Notes under the pieces: model-generated
What the model saw: only the letters and a program-made list of their open reading frames with translations
The model's database searches: none
Told to the model about the DNA's origin: nothing
From: Paragorgia papillata
Lineage: Eukaryota > Cnidaria > Anthozoa > Scleralcyonacea > Coralliidae
Assembly: GCA_035771165.1 (NCBI GenBank)
Contig: JAWNZC010000446.1
Location: forward strand, 62,001 to 126,000
DNA length: 64,000 bases
Reading direction: 5' to 3'
Shown here: piece by piece, positions 10,304 through 21,495 of the stretch
Position numbering within the stretch: position 1 is the stretch's first letter
Layout: each line of letters starts with the position of its first letter
Made by a program: the position numbers and the translations under genes

Positions 10304-12164
10304 GCTGATGTTCTTGGGCATAAATATGTTTTTGGCCCGACTCAGGCTCAATTTTCTTCCATTTAGAAGAAAATCAAAGACAGTATACAGTAAACAGTAT
10401 CTTGAACAGTTCCACCTTCGCGTCGGCGTGTATTTCATTGTAACAAATATTTACATAACTCATAACTTACATGTAACTCGGCAGAAAAACGCAACATTTG
10501 TCATCAAAATAATCTTTGCTCCAAAGTATTGACAAGAAAAGTATACAATTCGATAAACAACAAACCAATAGTGATTTAGAACTGTTAAAACTGACAGGCT
10601 CAGATCAACGAGCTAAAATATATTTTGAATTCTCCATTTTAGCCCGCAAAATACACCACGATGCCCGATAAAATTATTATAATATACTTTAGCTTCCTTT
10701 ATCCTGAATGAAATTCGTCTTACTAAAACGCCAAAATATTCGACAATGATAGTTTTGAAACTGCTTAGCAATTAACTGACATTGCGCTTGACAAAAATAG
10801 TTAAAACGTCACGTCGCCGTTTACTATCATGACTATACCACAGTAGCCAAGACACGTGATATGAGAGATAAAAGTGGCTACTTCATGTTAGATCCATATA
10901 GTTTACGTACCATATCACGTGTCTGGGCTATAATAATTGACCACATTGTTTCGAGCCATGAGTATGCTTGGTTTTCATCTGACGTCACGGCGGCCATATT
11001 GGTGCACAACCTTTATCCTATGGGACTTTACTCTATACTTATTCAAATATTTCGTATTGTTTCACCACCCCAACGGGGCCACCGATCACGTGAGTGAAAA
11101 CGATCCATACTTCCCCCTAATCCAGTTGATCATGATGAAGACGATAGTATAAATATAAGTCTGGGTTAACACGGTATAAATGTATTTAGTATAAATTTAC
11201 AAGTTTATAATGCAAATCCTCGAATTTCATTGGCTATTGCAGGAGTTTATAATTGGTGATATAAACCTCTGGGATAAACCAATGAAAGTCATTCTTTTAA
11301 AAAAATTGACCAATGACAAAATGCGTAGTATAGCACGAACAGTGATCATTAGAGCCAGCGGTTGTTCTGTTAAGCAACAATGGCGCCGAAATTATAACGG
11401 AGTGGGCAAATGAAAGAAGAAATTGGACATCATGGCCAGAAATCGAGGACAACATGGCGGCAAAGCATGCGCACTGAATCCCTTTTTAATTAATTCAATA
11501 TGGCGTCCTTCAATAGATTTCTTAAGGAAATATAAAGAACAATCATTTTCGGTTATTTACTATTGTAAATTCCGACATGCGAACGTCCAAAACTTCACCA
11601 AATTGAACAATCGTTATTCGTTATATTTAGCCATCAGAATTTTCAAATTAATATTTCCATCTAAATATGAGCCCACAGGCCACTGCCGCTGAGTGTCCTG
11701 GATTTCTAGCCATGTTAGGCGAAGCAATACGTTCTACAGAAAACAAAAACGGCTACAAAATGGTTAGAATGGAAATTATTAATGGTAAGATCGTTAAATT
11801 GTTTATCTGTGTTCGTTTAAAACGAAATAACTGCAAACAAAACACATTTCAAAATTACGCTAGCTGTTGACAAGATTTAGTGATGTAAACTATATGCTAA
11901 ATTGAATGTTTCTTTCAAGTTTTTGTCACTTTTACAAAACAAATGAGTGGATATATATTGTTTCAATATTGTACATGAAAATCCATGCTAAATGATGCAA
12001 GAAAACTTTTTTTCCCCATCAATTACTGTACGGGCCAAGCAGATGTCCGAAATGACTGTTGAACGTTTGTTGTTGGCTGTTAAAAAATGTATTAAACGAG
12101 CCTCAAAGAATATGTTATGGTCGAGAATTTATTTAACTTTTGTTGGTAAATTTATACTAAAACA
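10304..12164. other. No gene recognised; small palindromes
   Basis: A short foldback at about 10838-10932 pairs AGCCAAGACACGTGATATG with CATATCACGTGTCTGGGCT. Near 11374-11480 there are several ATGGCG/ATGGCC-rich GC islands, but no spliceable open frame is convincing. The region lies within the inferred long granulin intron. Confidence 0.4.
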
Positions 12165-12262
12165 ATTAGACAACTCGCCCTCGTTTTTTATGAGCGATAG
12201 TCAACGAGGCTTCGCCTCGTTGACTATTCGCTCATAGAAAACTCGGGCTCGTTGTCTAATTG
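12165..12262. repeat. Inverted repeat (hairpin)
   Basis: ATGAGCGATAGTCAACGAGG pairs with CCTCGTTGACTATTCGCTCA around a GCTTCG(C) centre. The outer flanks also pair (ACAACTCGCCCTCG with CTCGGGCTCGTTGT). The structure suggests a foldback MITE. Confidence 0.7.
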
Positions 12263-12363
12263 TTAAATAGCAAATGTCAGTCAACTTAGCTGTTGATCAA
12301 CGTGGAATTGGACTACTAAGCACGCTTCAAAATGGCAGCGTTCATTGCCTAATATTTTGTCTT

Positions 12364-12560
12364 TTTTATTGGGATAAAGGATAAAGGACTGGGGGGGTAA
12401 TCATCCTTCCTTGCAGCCAGCGGCTGAATTGCGCAGGACGCAGATCAACGTGGCCGTGTCGAGGCATATCAAAGGCGCTCCAAGCAGCCGCCATACGACA
12501 CAGTTCAGACCACGGATCACAGCTAAGATGTTAGGTGTTGATTTTATAACTTAACTTAAA
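12364..12560 (-). repeat. 5S-SINE body and tail, 5' truncated
   Basis: On the minus strand the sequence CACAGCTAAGATGT-type, GTGTCGTATGGCGGCTGC and CAGCCGCTGGCT to TCCTTTATCC matches the 3' half of the SINE at 63662-64000. The 5S head is absent here, as expected for a 5'-truncated retroposed copy. Confidence 0.7.
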
Positions 12561-12564
12561 CTTA

Positions 12565-12612
12565 CACGCACGACAGCAATGTATCTACTAGCGCATGCGC
12601 ATTAGATACAAA
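12565..12612 (+). repeat. Dispersed CGACAGCAATGTATCTAC motif
   Basis: ACGACAGCAATGTATCTACT, a GCGCATGCGC palindrome and (G/T)TAGATAC recur at 3613-3652 and, inverted, at about 16087-16135. Each is next to TTAAGTTAAG/CTTAACTT tracts. They are probably ends or fragments of one MITE family with an internal hairpin. Confidence 0.55.
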
Positions 12613-12619
12613 AACAAAA

Positions 12620-15600
12620 ACGGAGCCGAAACCTAGACTCGTTCTGCCATAGTAGCCCGAGTAATAATAATACAGCCTAGACTCGACTACCACAGATAGC
12701 CCAAGTAATAATCAAAATTGTGAAACTTGGCCCTGGAGCCTCATTTTCATGAAGCGTGACGTATTATCGAAAAGGTCAATTTAGTCATGGTGCTGATGGC
12801 ATTTGGAAACAGAGACATCGAGTCGGTAACGACCGTTTACAAAACCAAAACTTGTGTTGGCTTGTGTAAATAAATCTGTGCGAAAAGCTTTAAAAAAGCA
12901 CAAGTGTCGGCGACATGTATCTAACGGATAATAAATTTTACGCGATCGACTTTGTTACTCAGCTTCATATATTCCAGGCAGTGACGCTTTTATTTCATGT
13001 ACTGTATTCATATCGCGTTTCACAGTTACAACATCATCTTCATTCTATTTACGCAAAATTTTTACTAAACTATATATAAGCAATAGTTTTCGAAATATTG
13101 GTTCAAACGGTCAGCTCAAGGTCGAAGGTCAGGTTTCCAGATATTGGAACTAATTATGCAGTGATTGTCTATTTGTTGCTATAGTAAAAGTCATTGTCTT
13201 TACAAAACGCGCACGAAGTTTGTCAGTGAAGAAATTAAATCAAATTTTCGTTATATTATAAACCATATATATTAGAGTTTCGCCACTCCGAAGAGGATAC
13301 AAAAAATCAACACAAACTTAGTATAGAATATGCCGTTTAGGTTAGTACCAGTTTCATCAGTGTGGTTTTGTTTAGAAAGCATTCCGCATTCGTACCGAAA
13401 ACAACAACTAGCCATGAGTAAACGTGAAAAATAAACAATCTAGTTGTCAGTTATTTCTTAAAATATCATAATGCCGTTTAACACATTCGCAGGGGCGGTT
13501 TTAGACTACGTCAATTAAGTCGCGCGACGAAATGAAAATTTGACGTGAATATATAATTTTCGTTTGTTACACGTTAAAAAATTTACAAATAAAATCCTGC
13601 AAATAAAAAATAATTATCTAGTAATCTACAGTTCAGGCCAGAAAAATTTCCCCGTTGGCGTTTTCACGTTTTCTTTACGCGCGAGCCCTAATTCTGTAGC
13701 TACGACTGATTTCGAGGGGAAGCAGTGGGATGCACGGGACATAATGGGAGAATCAAGGATCGGGTTCACAGTCATTTCCAGGCCGCAAATGCGATGCAGG
13801 CTCTCGGCTTGATGAATTTGGCGAAGGAAAGCAGTTAGTCACTTTTTGACGAAGTTGGTTGGTTTTTCAACGTTCCTGATTAGCTAATTTTGCTCTAATT
13901 ACGACTTACGATTGGTGTAGAGGCTGAAACGTCATTTTGCAGGATACGCGCCTTTCTGAGTAATCAGTATGGTTAGCGATCGCTTCTGTTGTTCTAAGAG
14001 GCTATGCGCATATTCTGCGTCCTTTTTATATTCCCAACACTCAATAGCAAGGATACCTAGAAGACCTTTATGATGAAATATTCGTGAAACTTTCATCAAG
14101 TGCTTTATGCACTGAAGATGACCTTTTACAGAGGATTGAAAAAGATATATACCGAAACATCAATTGCGAGAATTTTATACAGTGAATCAGTGATGCGCTC
14201 TGAGGTCGTCTGAGGTATAAAGAAACCCTACTATACTGTATGATTTGAATATCATTATACTGGCTAAGTGAGTTCAGTGAATGAACATGAATAAAAGTTA
14301 AAATGACTTGGTACCGGAATCCCGAAGCTGTATGTTCAAATTTCAAATACGCGATGCGTACATGTTACTATTGTGGCACACTCGATTAAACTGATTGCCT
14401 TAATGATTTCGGGTGAAGGGAAATTATTAACTCAATTTGACATAGGTGGACAGGTGCACATTTATTTTACAAATTATTATTTATTATATGGAGAAGAGTA
14501 TTTTACTAGCAACTAAAACACTCGTAGAATCCATATTTCACTACATCCGGGAACCGAGTGGCGTATTTCTCGCATGTAACGCTCACGAGTGACATATCGA
14601 CAAGTCAAAATTTACGCCTTTTGCCGTAAGTTTCGAATTAAGTAAATTTGAGCCAGTAACTTCTCTTAATTTAGTTTTTCACGTAAAATATGACGTATTC
14701 GAAGAAGCTGTTGTATTTTTCATTTGTATTTTCTAAACGTTTTAGGTCAAGCGGTTGTAGTTTTTTGCATTAAACCCAGTTTTATCGACATCAATTCCAC
14801 GCATAGTTATGAAAAATCATCCAAAGATATGGATGCGCTCACTCGTGAGATATTGTCCTTGCCACTCAAACATAAAATCCATATCTCCTCGTCACCGTGT
14901 AATATCCCCTTTATACACCATACACTTTCACACAATTATAGCCCATAGTTAATCTGATGCGTTGATAAAGCTTTGCACTATCTGGGGGTGACGACATAAA
15001 TCTTTTACTTGAGGTTGTCGGTTACGTTGCTAAGCAACGTAGATGCAAAAACTGTAATTATTATTGTCATACATATATGTAATTTGGCTGCATTGCCAAA
15101 TTCCACGGTGAATTATTTTGCATCGAAATCAGTGTCACAGCCCAACTTTAAAACACTGTAAAGAGGTAGAACAAGCATCGCTGCAGGGCCGCAGAGGTAG
15201 GGTGTGGAGATTGGAAGCTCAAGCAATCCCAGACTGGTTTGCGAGTTTTATTTGGGCGAAATCCAAACACGAGGAAACACGAGGTGTATCAAGGGACGAG
15301 GCGAACGAAGGGCAAGAAGAGCGATTAAGCCAGGGGCGCAACTATGGGGGTTGGGGGGAGGATTGCAACCCCTGCCGTTTTTAACCCCTGCCATTTTTGT
15401 GAGACCTCTAATACTAGGTTAGACATTAGATAAACAACGAATTAATCATCTGTTGTAGTACGCAATACAATTATCCGTAAATCTGGCGAGACTCAGAGGC
15501 TTCTAGTTCGGCTTCAATCTCGTACACAGTTTGTAATATGCTACACCAAGTGTTTCCTAAAAACAACCGCTTTCTGAATTTGTGGGCTTAGCTTTCGAAT

Positions 15601-16070
15601 CTCATGGCGAAAATAAACCAATCATAGAGATTGAGCTGGATTTTGGCACCCTGTAGGGTATGTTGGTGTGATAATTTCTTCGTTTTTACAGTAAAATTTC
15701 AACTATACTCGCTGTAGAATTAGATGAAAAAGTTCGCTCAAATTGCTGCAAATGGTGTTTCCGAGGTTCTAGATTTCAAAAATTTCCGGGGAGGACCCCC
15801 GGACCCCCTACAAATGCAGTCACTAATTGCCACTACTGCCACCCCCCCCCCCCCCCACACACACACACACACTTTTTGACACCTTGCTACGGCACTGATC
15901 ATTGTTGTGGTTGTGGTTGTTGAGTGTTCTCGAAGAAGCATAACGAGGATATCTAGTATCCCAAATTGTCTAGAATACTGAACGACTTTGCCCTTTTTTT
16001 GCGTTCAAAAAGAAAAATGGTTAATTTTCGCTGTTAACTCAACATGTAGTTATCTAACAAAGATGTTGTG
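12620..16070. other. Long non-coding stretch, no gene recognised
   Basis: It contains a segment (12775-12860) related to 4985-5060, a dispersed-repeat fragment at 15750-15815 next to C- and CA-runs (15840-15873), and several GC-richer patches. None of the short open frames shows family motifs or paired splice sites. Confidence 0.4.
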
Positions 16071-16299
16071 AACTGTCGAACTTTTTGTATCTACTGCGCA
16101 TGCGCTAGTAGATACATTGCTGTCGTGCGTGTAAGTTTAAGTTAAGTTAAGTTAAGTTAACAATAGAATAACTTCGGAGCCAATGAGAATGCAGGGTTAA
16201 ACGACAATGTACCGATTAATGTTAGCGGATGATGCCTTCGGAGCCAATGAAAATGCAGGGTGGCACAACAACTTACGAGTGATAGCCGAATACTTTGCC

Positions 16300-16740
16300 A
16301 CGAATCTAATAGTTCGCGCTGAGTTGAGCACTGAATTGGCGAATAGAAATACGATGAGAACGACAAGTTGTGTCACTATATTGTTGTGTCTATATAGTGG
16401 GTTTGTATGTGTTCGCGCTGAATGTTGATCTAAAATGCGATCAGAGCGACATTTTGTGTTAATTAATGTGTTGTGAATATATCCTCGTCCACTCGTCGTT
16501 TTGTGAAGTGATTTTAAACTATAGCATAGTTGATGAATTAAATGAACTTGCTTTGCTAGTGTTCGCGCTGAATGATGTAAAATCCGATCAGAGCGACAAT
16601 GCTGTGTTTTAATATAGTGTGTTGTGAATGTTCGCGCTGAGTTGAGCACTGAATGGCGATCAGAAATACGATCAGACGATGTGTTGTGTCTATATGGTTT
16701 GTTGTGTCATTCCGTGTTTAGTAGCTAGTGTTTAGTGTAG
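16300..16740 (+). repeat. Degenerate tandem repeat with GTTCGCGCTGA
   Basis: GTTCGCGCTGA(G/A)TTGA or -ATG recurs four times at irregular spacing. Linked motifs GATCAGAGCGAC, GTGTTGTGAATAT and TGTGTTGTGTCTATAT recur with it. Units are about 100-130 bp and diverged. An open frame on the minus strand here follows the repeat and is not considered coding. Confidence 0.65.
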
Positions 16741-16743
16741 GTG

Positions 16744-16782
16744 TAGCTCACCTACCGCGTTCCAGCGCGGGTAGGTGAGCTA
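16744..16782. repeat. Short GC hairpin in a dispersed repeat
   Basis: GCTCACCTACC and GGTAGGTGAGC form an 11-bp perfect stem around a GCGTTCCAGCGCG loop. The stem lies immediately before a GC-richer segment (16783-17000) with CGGTTAGGCGGGCTGCC. No transcription terminator or RNA gene can be assigned. Confidence 0.55.
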
Positions 16783-17462
16783 GACCGGTCTAATAACCGA
16801 AATCCCGGTTGCACAAAGCGACATCTCGGTTAGGCGGGCTGCCTCGGTTCTCATATAAACGCAAGATGAAAATTAAATAGTAACAAACGCACGGTCTAGT
16901 CCGGCTCGCCTCCGTGTAAACAAGTCCTTTATAGTGTAGGTCTACGGCCCGTCTACCGAGATCAGGATACTTGCCAGCAACATTACTGATCAACAATTAA
17001 GTATATTTCAGTGAGGACATCAGGATTCAGGAAAGCGAAGAAAGAAAGCATGAAGATTAGCACATTTTAGCACGCGTCAGTTTCGCAAAGCCTGATGGGA
17101 TGACGTAATGATTGCCATTTCGAGACATAGACAAAACGAAAAAAAATAGGCACGCTCAGCGTGCATGTATCTACTGCGCTATGACAAGCTTTCCATGAAC
17201 GAGAAGACAGAGCGCGTGCTTGTTTGGCTTCGAATCAAGATCTTTCTGAAATCTGAATAGCCTTTTGACTAATGTTTTACGTGTACAGTTGACATGTTAG
17301 ATCCTCAGCCAAGATGTCTTAGCTATAAGTTTTTGTATGCAGAAATCAACTGTACTTGGCACTGCTTGAGTTATATGTAGGCGTATACAATATACTTATT
17401 CAAAAAGCGCGCGTTGATCATTGTTCAGACAAATCAATGTGTTACCAGAGTCTAACATAGTA

Positions 17463-19107
17463 AAGCCGATCCGCCCGCACGGGCAAAGCTCACGTAATGG
17501 AAAGCGGCCTTTACCGAAGTGCATGCATAGTCAGTAAGAACTTGAACGCAACTAACGCAATCATATTCTTTTTGCTAATCACAAATGATGTAATTTTTTT
17601 CCTTATTTTGATGAATGTGTACAGATAGTAACATTTTATTATGGACATCAATCGAGGTGACACGTGACCAGCGTAGCAGAGATAAGACCTTATTAAAAGG
17701 CGAGGTTAGATTTGACGACAAAGCGTTGCCGTTTGCCAACTTATTAATTTTATTCTGTCTAAGGTCAGACGATTTCATTCGTGGCATGTGGAGACTTCGC
17801 GGCAAAGCTAAGAGTAAAAGGTTAAAATGTAGTCCACTAATAGTTTCCAATTCATGGCAACACTCTTCAGCCCAGAACTTGGGTTCCTGGTATAATTGGT
17901 AAATATATATGAATACATTTTTTAATATACTAGCTATTAATATGCAAGAAAAATAAGAAAGTAAATTAAAAGTTGTTATTTACCTCAGTGGCGGTTTTTT
18001 TCTGGAAGATCTTTGAAATCTTCGAACCTCTATTGCATGTTCCTTGCGCAACGTCACATGTGTAACCCCGAGGGCAGCAATGCACATGATCCGAACAGCA
18101 AACGGCATTTGGTAAAGGACAACAACCGTATTGACCACTCTCTAATTTACAACAAGTGTTTCCATCAGGGCATTCTACCTGTCCACCTGTGCAGACGACG
18201 ACACCTTCTCGGTTAATCTACAAAAAAAAAGATTATTTGTATAAAAAATGTATTTAAATAGATATACATAAATGGTGCAAAACTGCATATAGACAAAGAG
18301 AGTATAATAGAGATAAGAAGTTATTGAGTTTGAGCACCAATAGCAAAATTCTAAATTCTCGGCATAAATTAGGCTAAAATATTTAATTTAAGAAAAAATA
18401 TGACTTATTCTTAGTAGGTAAAAACTTACTGACTAGTAACATTTTCATATTAAGTAATATTTTCTAAAAAGTAACAATTTTCTTAAAATAAAGAATTATA
18501 CACTTTCCAAGAATTTGAATTTTGCTATAGAAAGCATGCATAAACTATGGTGTGGAAATCTAAAGGAAGTAAGAAAAACCCCAAAAAACCCCGTGAAATT
18601 CATACAGATGTCAGAAAAAGCAACGAGAAAACTTTAACAAATCCACGAAGAAAATGTGTTGTAGTATTTACTTCTTAATTTACACTTGGGTTTATTGATG
18701 TTTTGGATTTAGGTTTAGTCAAGATGGCTAGGCGGTGACTCGGTTTCTGAATAAGGTTAGGGTTTTCGTTGGGTTAGGTGACACACTATAATTCATTATA
18801 AAATAATATTTTTACTACGCAAGCTCTGTAAGGGTTAATAACCGCGTGTAGGATGATTTATACTCCTAGGAGATGTAGGCTCCTTGTTTAAATATTATTA
18901 AAAAACAAATAAAAATAAATAAAGAATAGAAGACAATTGTGCACGGAAATTTTCCAGCCGAATATAGTTTTGCAGAATTGCAACGTCATTGATTTTTTAA
19001 TCTAAATAGAATTTGGTTTTGCGGCTCGTTTTTTTAGCGCTTTTCTTCAGTCAGGGAAAACCATTTGGTATTTATTTAGTAAAAGATAAAAAAATTTATT
19101 GTCAGAT
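17463..19107 (-). repeat. Granulin intron-exon module, copy 1
   Basis: This is a duplicated genomic unit around granulin exon A. Its left part (17463-17980) matches 5185-5530 and 7495-7950, including a shared GTCAGTAAGAACTTGAACGC segment. Its right part (18220-19107) matches 8190-8938, 4067-4965, 5532-5828 and, in part, 722-1338, including the shared run TTTGCTATAGAAAGCATGC. The repetition shows that the precursor grew by copying the exon together with its flanking introns. Confidence 0.8.
17984..18217 (-). CDS. Progranulin-like gene, granulin exon A
   Basis: A 234-nt exon (78 codons) lies between a polypyrimidine-GTAG acceptor and a GAG|GTAAAT donor, both phase 0. It encodes one complete granulin domain: the spacing C-x6-C-x5-CC-x8-CC-x6-CC-x5-CC-x5-C-x6-C with the hallmark [10 protein letters not shown] core, 12 cysteines in all. 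Granulins are disulfide-stacked beta-hairpin modules released from secreted progranulin, which acts as a growth factor and in lysosomes. About 17 residues rich in Lys/Ile/Ser follow the last cysteine and may be the linker to the next module. It is the first granulin exon after the signal exon. The surrounding intron (17463-19107) is repeated around the other granulin exons. No stop or missing cysteine is seen. Confidence 0.88.
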
Positions 19108-19117
19108 GGGGCCGAGG

Positions 19118-19240
19118 AAAATTAAGGTTTAATTTCACGAGTGTTTTCAAAAGTCTACAAAATTGCCCAAGTTGCGAAGCGACGACGGGGTAATTTGTAA
19201 GATTTTCAAAACACGAGTGAAATTAGACCTCAATTTTACG
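19118..19240. repeat. Inverted repeat (foldback)
   Basis: AAGGTTTAATTTCACGAGTG is mirrored by CACGAGTGAAATTAGACCTC. Inner GTTTTCAAAA-type and AAAATTGCCC/GGGGTAATTTG-type pairing flanks a GCGAAGCGACGAC centre. Typical of a palindromic MITE; no coding. Confidence 0.65.
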
Positions 19241-20010
19241 AGAACTCATGCGATTATGTGTTAATAATATAGTGGGCAAAATTATTCAAGAGCTATGTTA
19301 TGTCCAGAAAATGTGGAAGTACATGTACCTTATCACGGTCGGTGTTCGGCAACATTCCAATTTTCCTTGCTCTATCGCTGTGCCTGTTGCTTTCTTTTTG
19401 TAAACACATGCAGGCAAAAGTTCGTAAATTTCCTAGTGTATTCATTTTCACTAATAGTTTACAGTCCTTCAATACTTTAAATTAGTTCGAAGTAAACAAC
19501 AGATTTTGCAGATTTGTTGAAAAAAGGTCACTCCTCTGAGGTTTACTGTTGCTAAGTAACCAAGCGACCAATCACATGCAAGAACTGCCGATCAAGGAAT
19601 CAATCAAGTGGAAGTAATTTTGCCCTGAATTACAAAAAAATGCCCTCTTCATTAGCCAATCATATTCGAGTAATTTTGCCCTCTATATTATTAAATTATT
19701 TGACTCCCACAAAAGAATAATTGCAGTTGATATATCGTGTAATTTCGGCTTTGATGAAGAGCACAATGTTTTAAGGCAATGCCATATTTAAATTAAGATA
19801 CATAATAGTGCTTTCTTGACTAAAAAACAAACGATTTTGCTGGTTATAAATATAGGGTGATTCCTTCCTCGACTGACCTTGCCAAGACCAAACCATCGTT
19901 ATCTAGAAACACGAGTTTCAAATTTTACTCACCCTAAGAACAATGAACTATCAACAATGTCTGTGAATACGCAGTACTGACTGTGATTCATCTCTTCCAT
20001 TGCTACCTAC

Positions 20011-20115
20011 CTCTTCATTGCATTTTCCAGATTCATCGCAGTTTAGTCCTGCTTTGGAAGTCCCTACTGCTTGGTGAAGTAGAAGGGATGCAATGAAAAG
20101 AAACAGCATGTTCAT
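20011..20115 (-). CDS. Progranulin-like gene, exon 1 (signal peptide)
   Basis: Reading the minus strand, an ATG at 20115 opens 35 codons. They begin with a hydrophobic stretch (residues 3-16, LFLFIASLLLH core) typical of a cleaved secretion signal. A short hydrophilic segment with two cysteines (residues 26 and 31) follows, ending at GAG|GTAGGT, a good splice donor in phase 0. Phase 0 matches the acceptor of the granulin exon 1.8 kb downstream (18217), and no other coding exon was seen between them. The product is therefore inferred to enter the secretory pathway. A second in-frame ATG lies two codons later. Joining this exon to the granulin exons is inference from strand, order and phase; no transcript was available. 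The start is the first ATG in the frame near the hydrophobic run. A long ATT microsatellite lies about 100 bp upstream. Confidence 0.65.
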
Positions 20116-20217
20116 TCTTAAAAAGAAACATTTATGTTTTAATAGTTGTGTTGACTGACATGCACATATAAATGACATATACATCAGTGCAATAGCGGTG
20201 CAAAAACGATGGGTAAC

Positions 20218-20261
20218 AGTATTATTATTATTACTACTACTATTATTATTATTATTATTAC

Positions 20262-20310
<49 letters not shown>

Positions 20311-20312
20311 CA
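20218..20312. repeat. (ATT)n microsatellite
   Basis: A run of ATT triplets with a few ACT interruptions lies just upstream of the progranulin signal exon. Apparent poly-Asn or poly-Ile open frames come only from this repeat. Confidence 0.95.
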
Positions 20313-20744
20313 ATATACAATGATGATACAATCTCTATTTTGATTGGCTGAAAGCATACCGCTAATTCTAAATGTTACGGTGTATCTATTCACTTTTATC
20401 TTAGTACTCAAACGTTGTTGACATAAAACTTTAATTTTCTGCTCTTTTAACTGTTATTTTGTTGTTTACGAACGAACCAGTTCTTTGTTGCTTGAAGATA
20501 CATATCCTTTGTATAATAAAACAATTATAGGACTCGGTTACTGCATGAATCAAGAATTACTGTCAAAGCCGATTGGTTTATATTATCTGCCAAAGCCGAA
20601 GGCTGATAAACAAACCGAAGCCTTGATAATTCTTGATATCATGCTCAGCCTCGTCCAAGTGTTGTTATTATTATGTTTTTGTTCTCGCACATTGGATTTC
20701 CAATGGAACTACAGTACTCCAGAAGCTTGGTGACAACAAGTCTG

Positions 20745-21112
20745 CTCAAACTTCTAGGACTTTCCTAAGAATCTTTGCCGTGTTCAGAATTACACTTTTC
20801 TGAAGCTCATCTACCCTGGTCTCTATACCAATATTCTCTTGTCTTTTCTTTAGTTTCTTTGGAACTGTTCCAAATGATCCAATTACAATAGGAATGACCA
20901 CTGTTTTTATTTTCCATAATTTCTTCAATTCTCTTCGGCTAGATCCTGACATTTTACCACTTTCTCCATTTCTTTCTCCTCAATACGGCTATCGTATGGT
21001 ATTGCAAAATCTATTATTTTGCAACATTTACTTCTCTTTTCAACAATATAATGTCCGGTCTTCTTGCCTCTATTACATGATCAGTCTGTATCGTAAAATC
21101 CCAAAAGCTACT
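20745..21112 (-). pseudogene. LINE ORF C-terminus (restriction-like endonuclease)
   Basis: The minus strand encodes the last part of a non-LTR retrotransposon polyprotein. It has WDFTIQTDHVIEARRPDII, then IIDFAIPYDSRIEEKEMEK, then VIPIVIGSFGTVPK and the C-terminal LQKSVILNTAKILRKVLEV. The R-PD-x-D arrangement (RRPDI ... IIDFAIPYD) is that of the restriction-like endonuclease found in R2/NeSL/R4-type LINEs. The frame is broken by at least one stop. The upstream half continues at 21495 after an inserted fragment. It is a dead copy. Confidence 0.82.
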
Positions 21113-21495
21113 AGGTTTATTGTGGGTAGGGATTTGAGTTACAATGAACGCCTTGTAAAATTAAATTTTATTCCTTTGGTATATCGGAGAGAAATTAGTG
21201 ATCTTATATTCTTCTACAAGTGTCTTAAGGGTATGTATGACATTGATATTTTTCAGTACATATCCTTTCGTTCTTGCACTAAACCGCTCAGAGGCATTGA
21301 CCATTTATCTTTAAATGTTCCCTTTAGTAGAACTGATGAGGCCTTTAAAAATAGTTATTTAGTCCGAATATGTCGTCTGTGGAATGATTTACCACTTGTT
21401 ATAAGAGAGTCTGACACGCTATACTGATTTCGGCGCGATTTAATTTCGATATATTACGATAAATTTCATGCTTTATATGATATGATACAGGTACA
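21108..21495 (+). pseudogene. Inserted 3' end of a second LINE
   Basis: The plus strand encodes the typical C-terminal region after the reverse transcriptase of a CR1/L2/Jockey-like LINE: ATRFIVGRDLSYNERL, LVYRREISDLIFFYKCL, and SYLVRICRLWNDLPL before a stop. It sits precisely between two halves of the minus-strand LINE (WDF side at 21112, NEKWYEH side at 21495). This marks it as a later 5'-truncated insertion of about 385 bp. No poly(A) tail is seen, which fits CR1-type elements. Confidence 0.8.

Noticed and set aside
16197..16649. 150-residue minus-strand frame
   Set aside because: It lies over a degenerate tandem repeat and its residues follow the repeat (LNSART, RSDRIL).
19951..20331. 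Longer minus-strand frame with poly-Asn before the signal peptide
   Set aside because: The Asn run comes from the ATT repeat. The secretion signal and the donor at 20011 support the start at 20115, and the frame beyond 20011 is intron.
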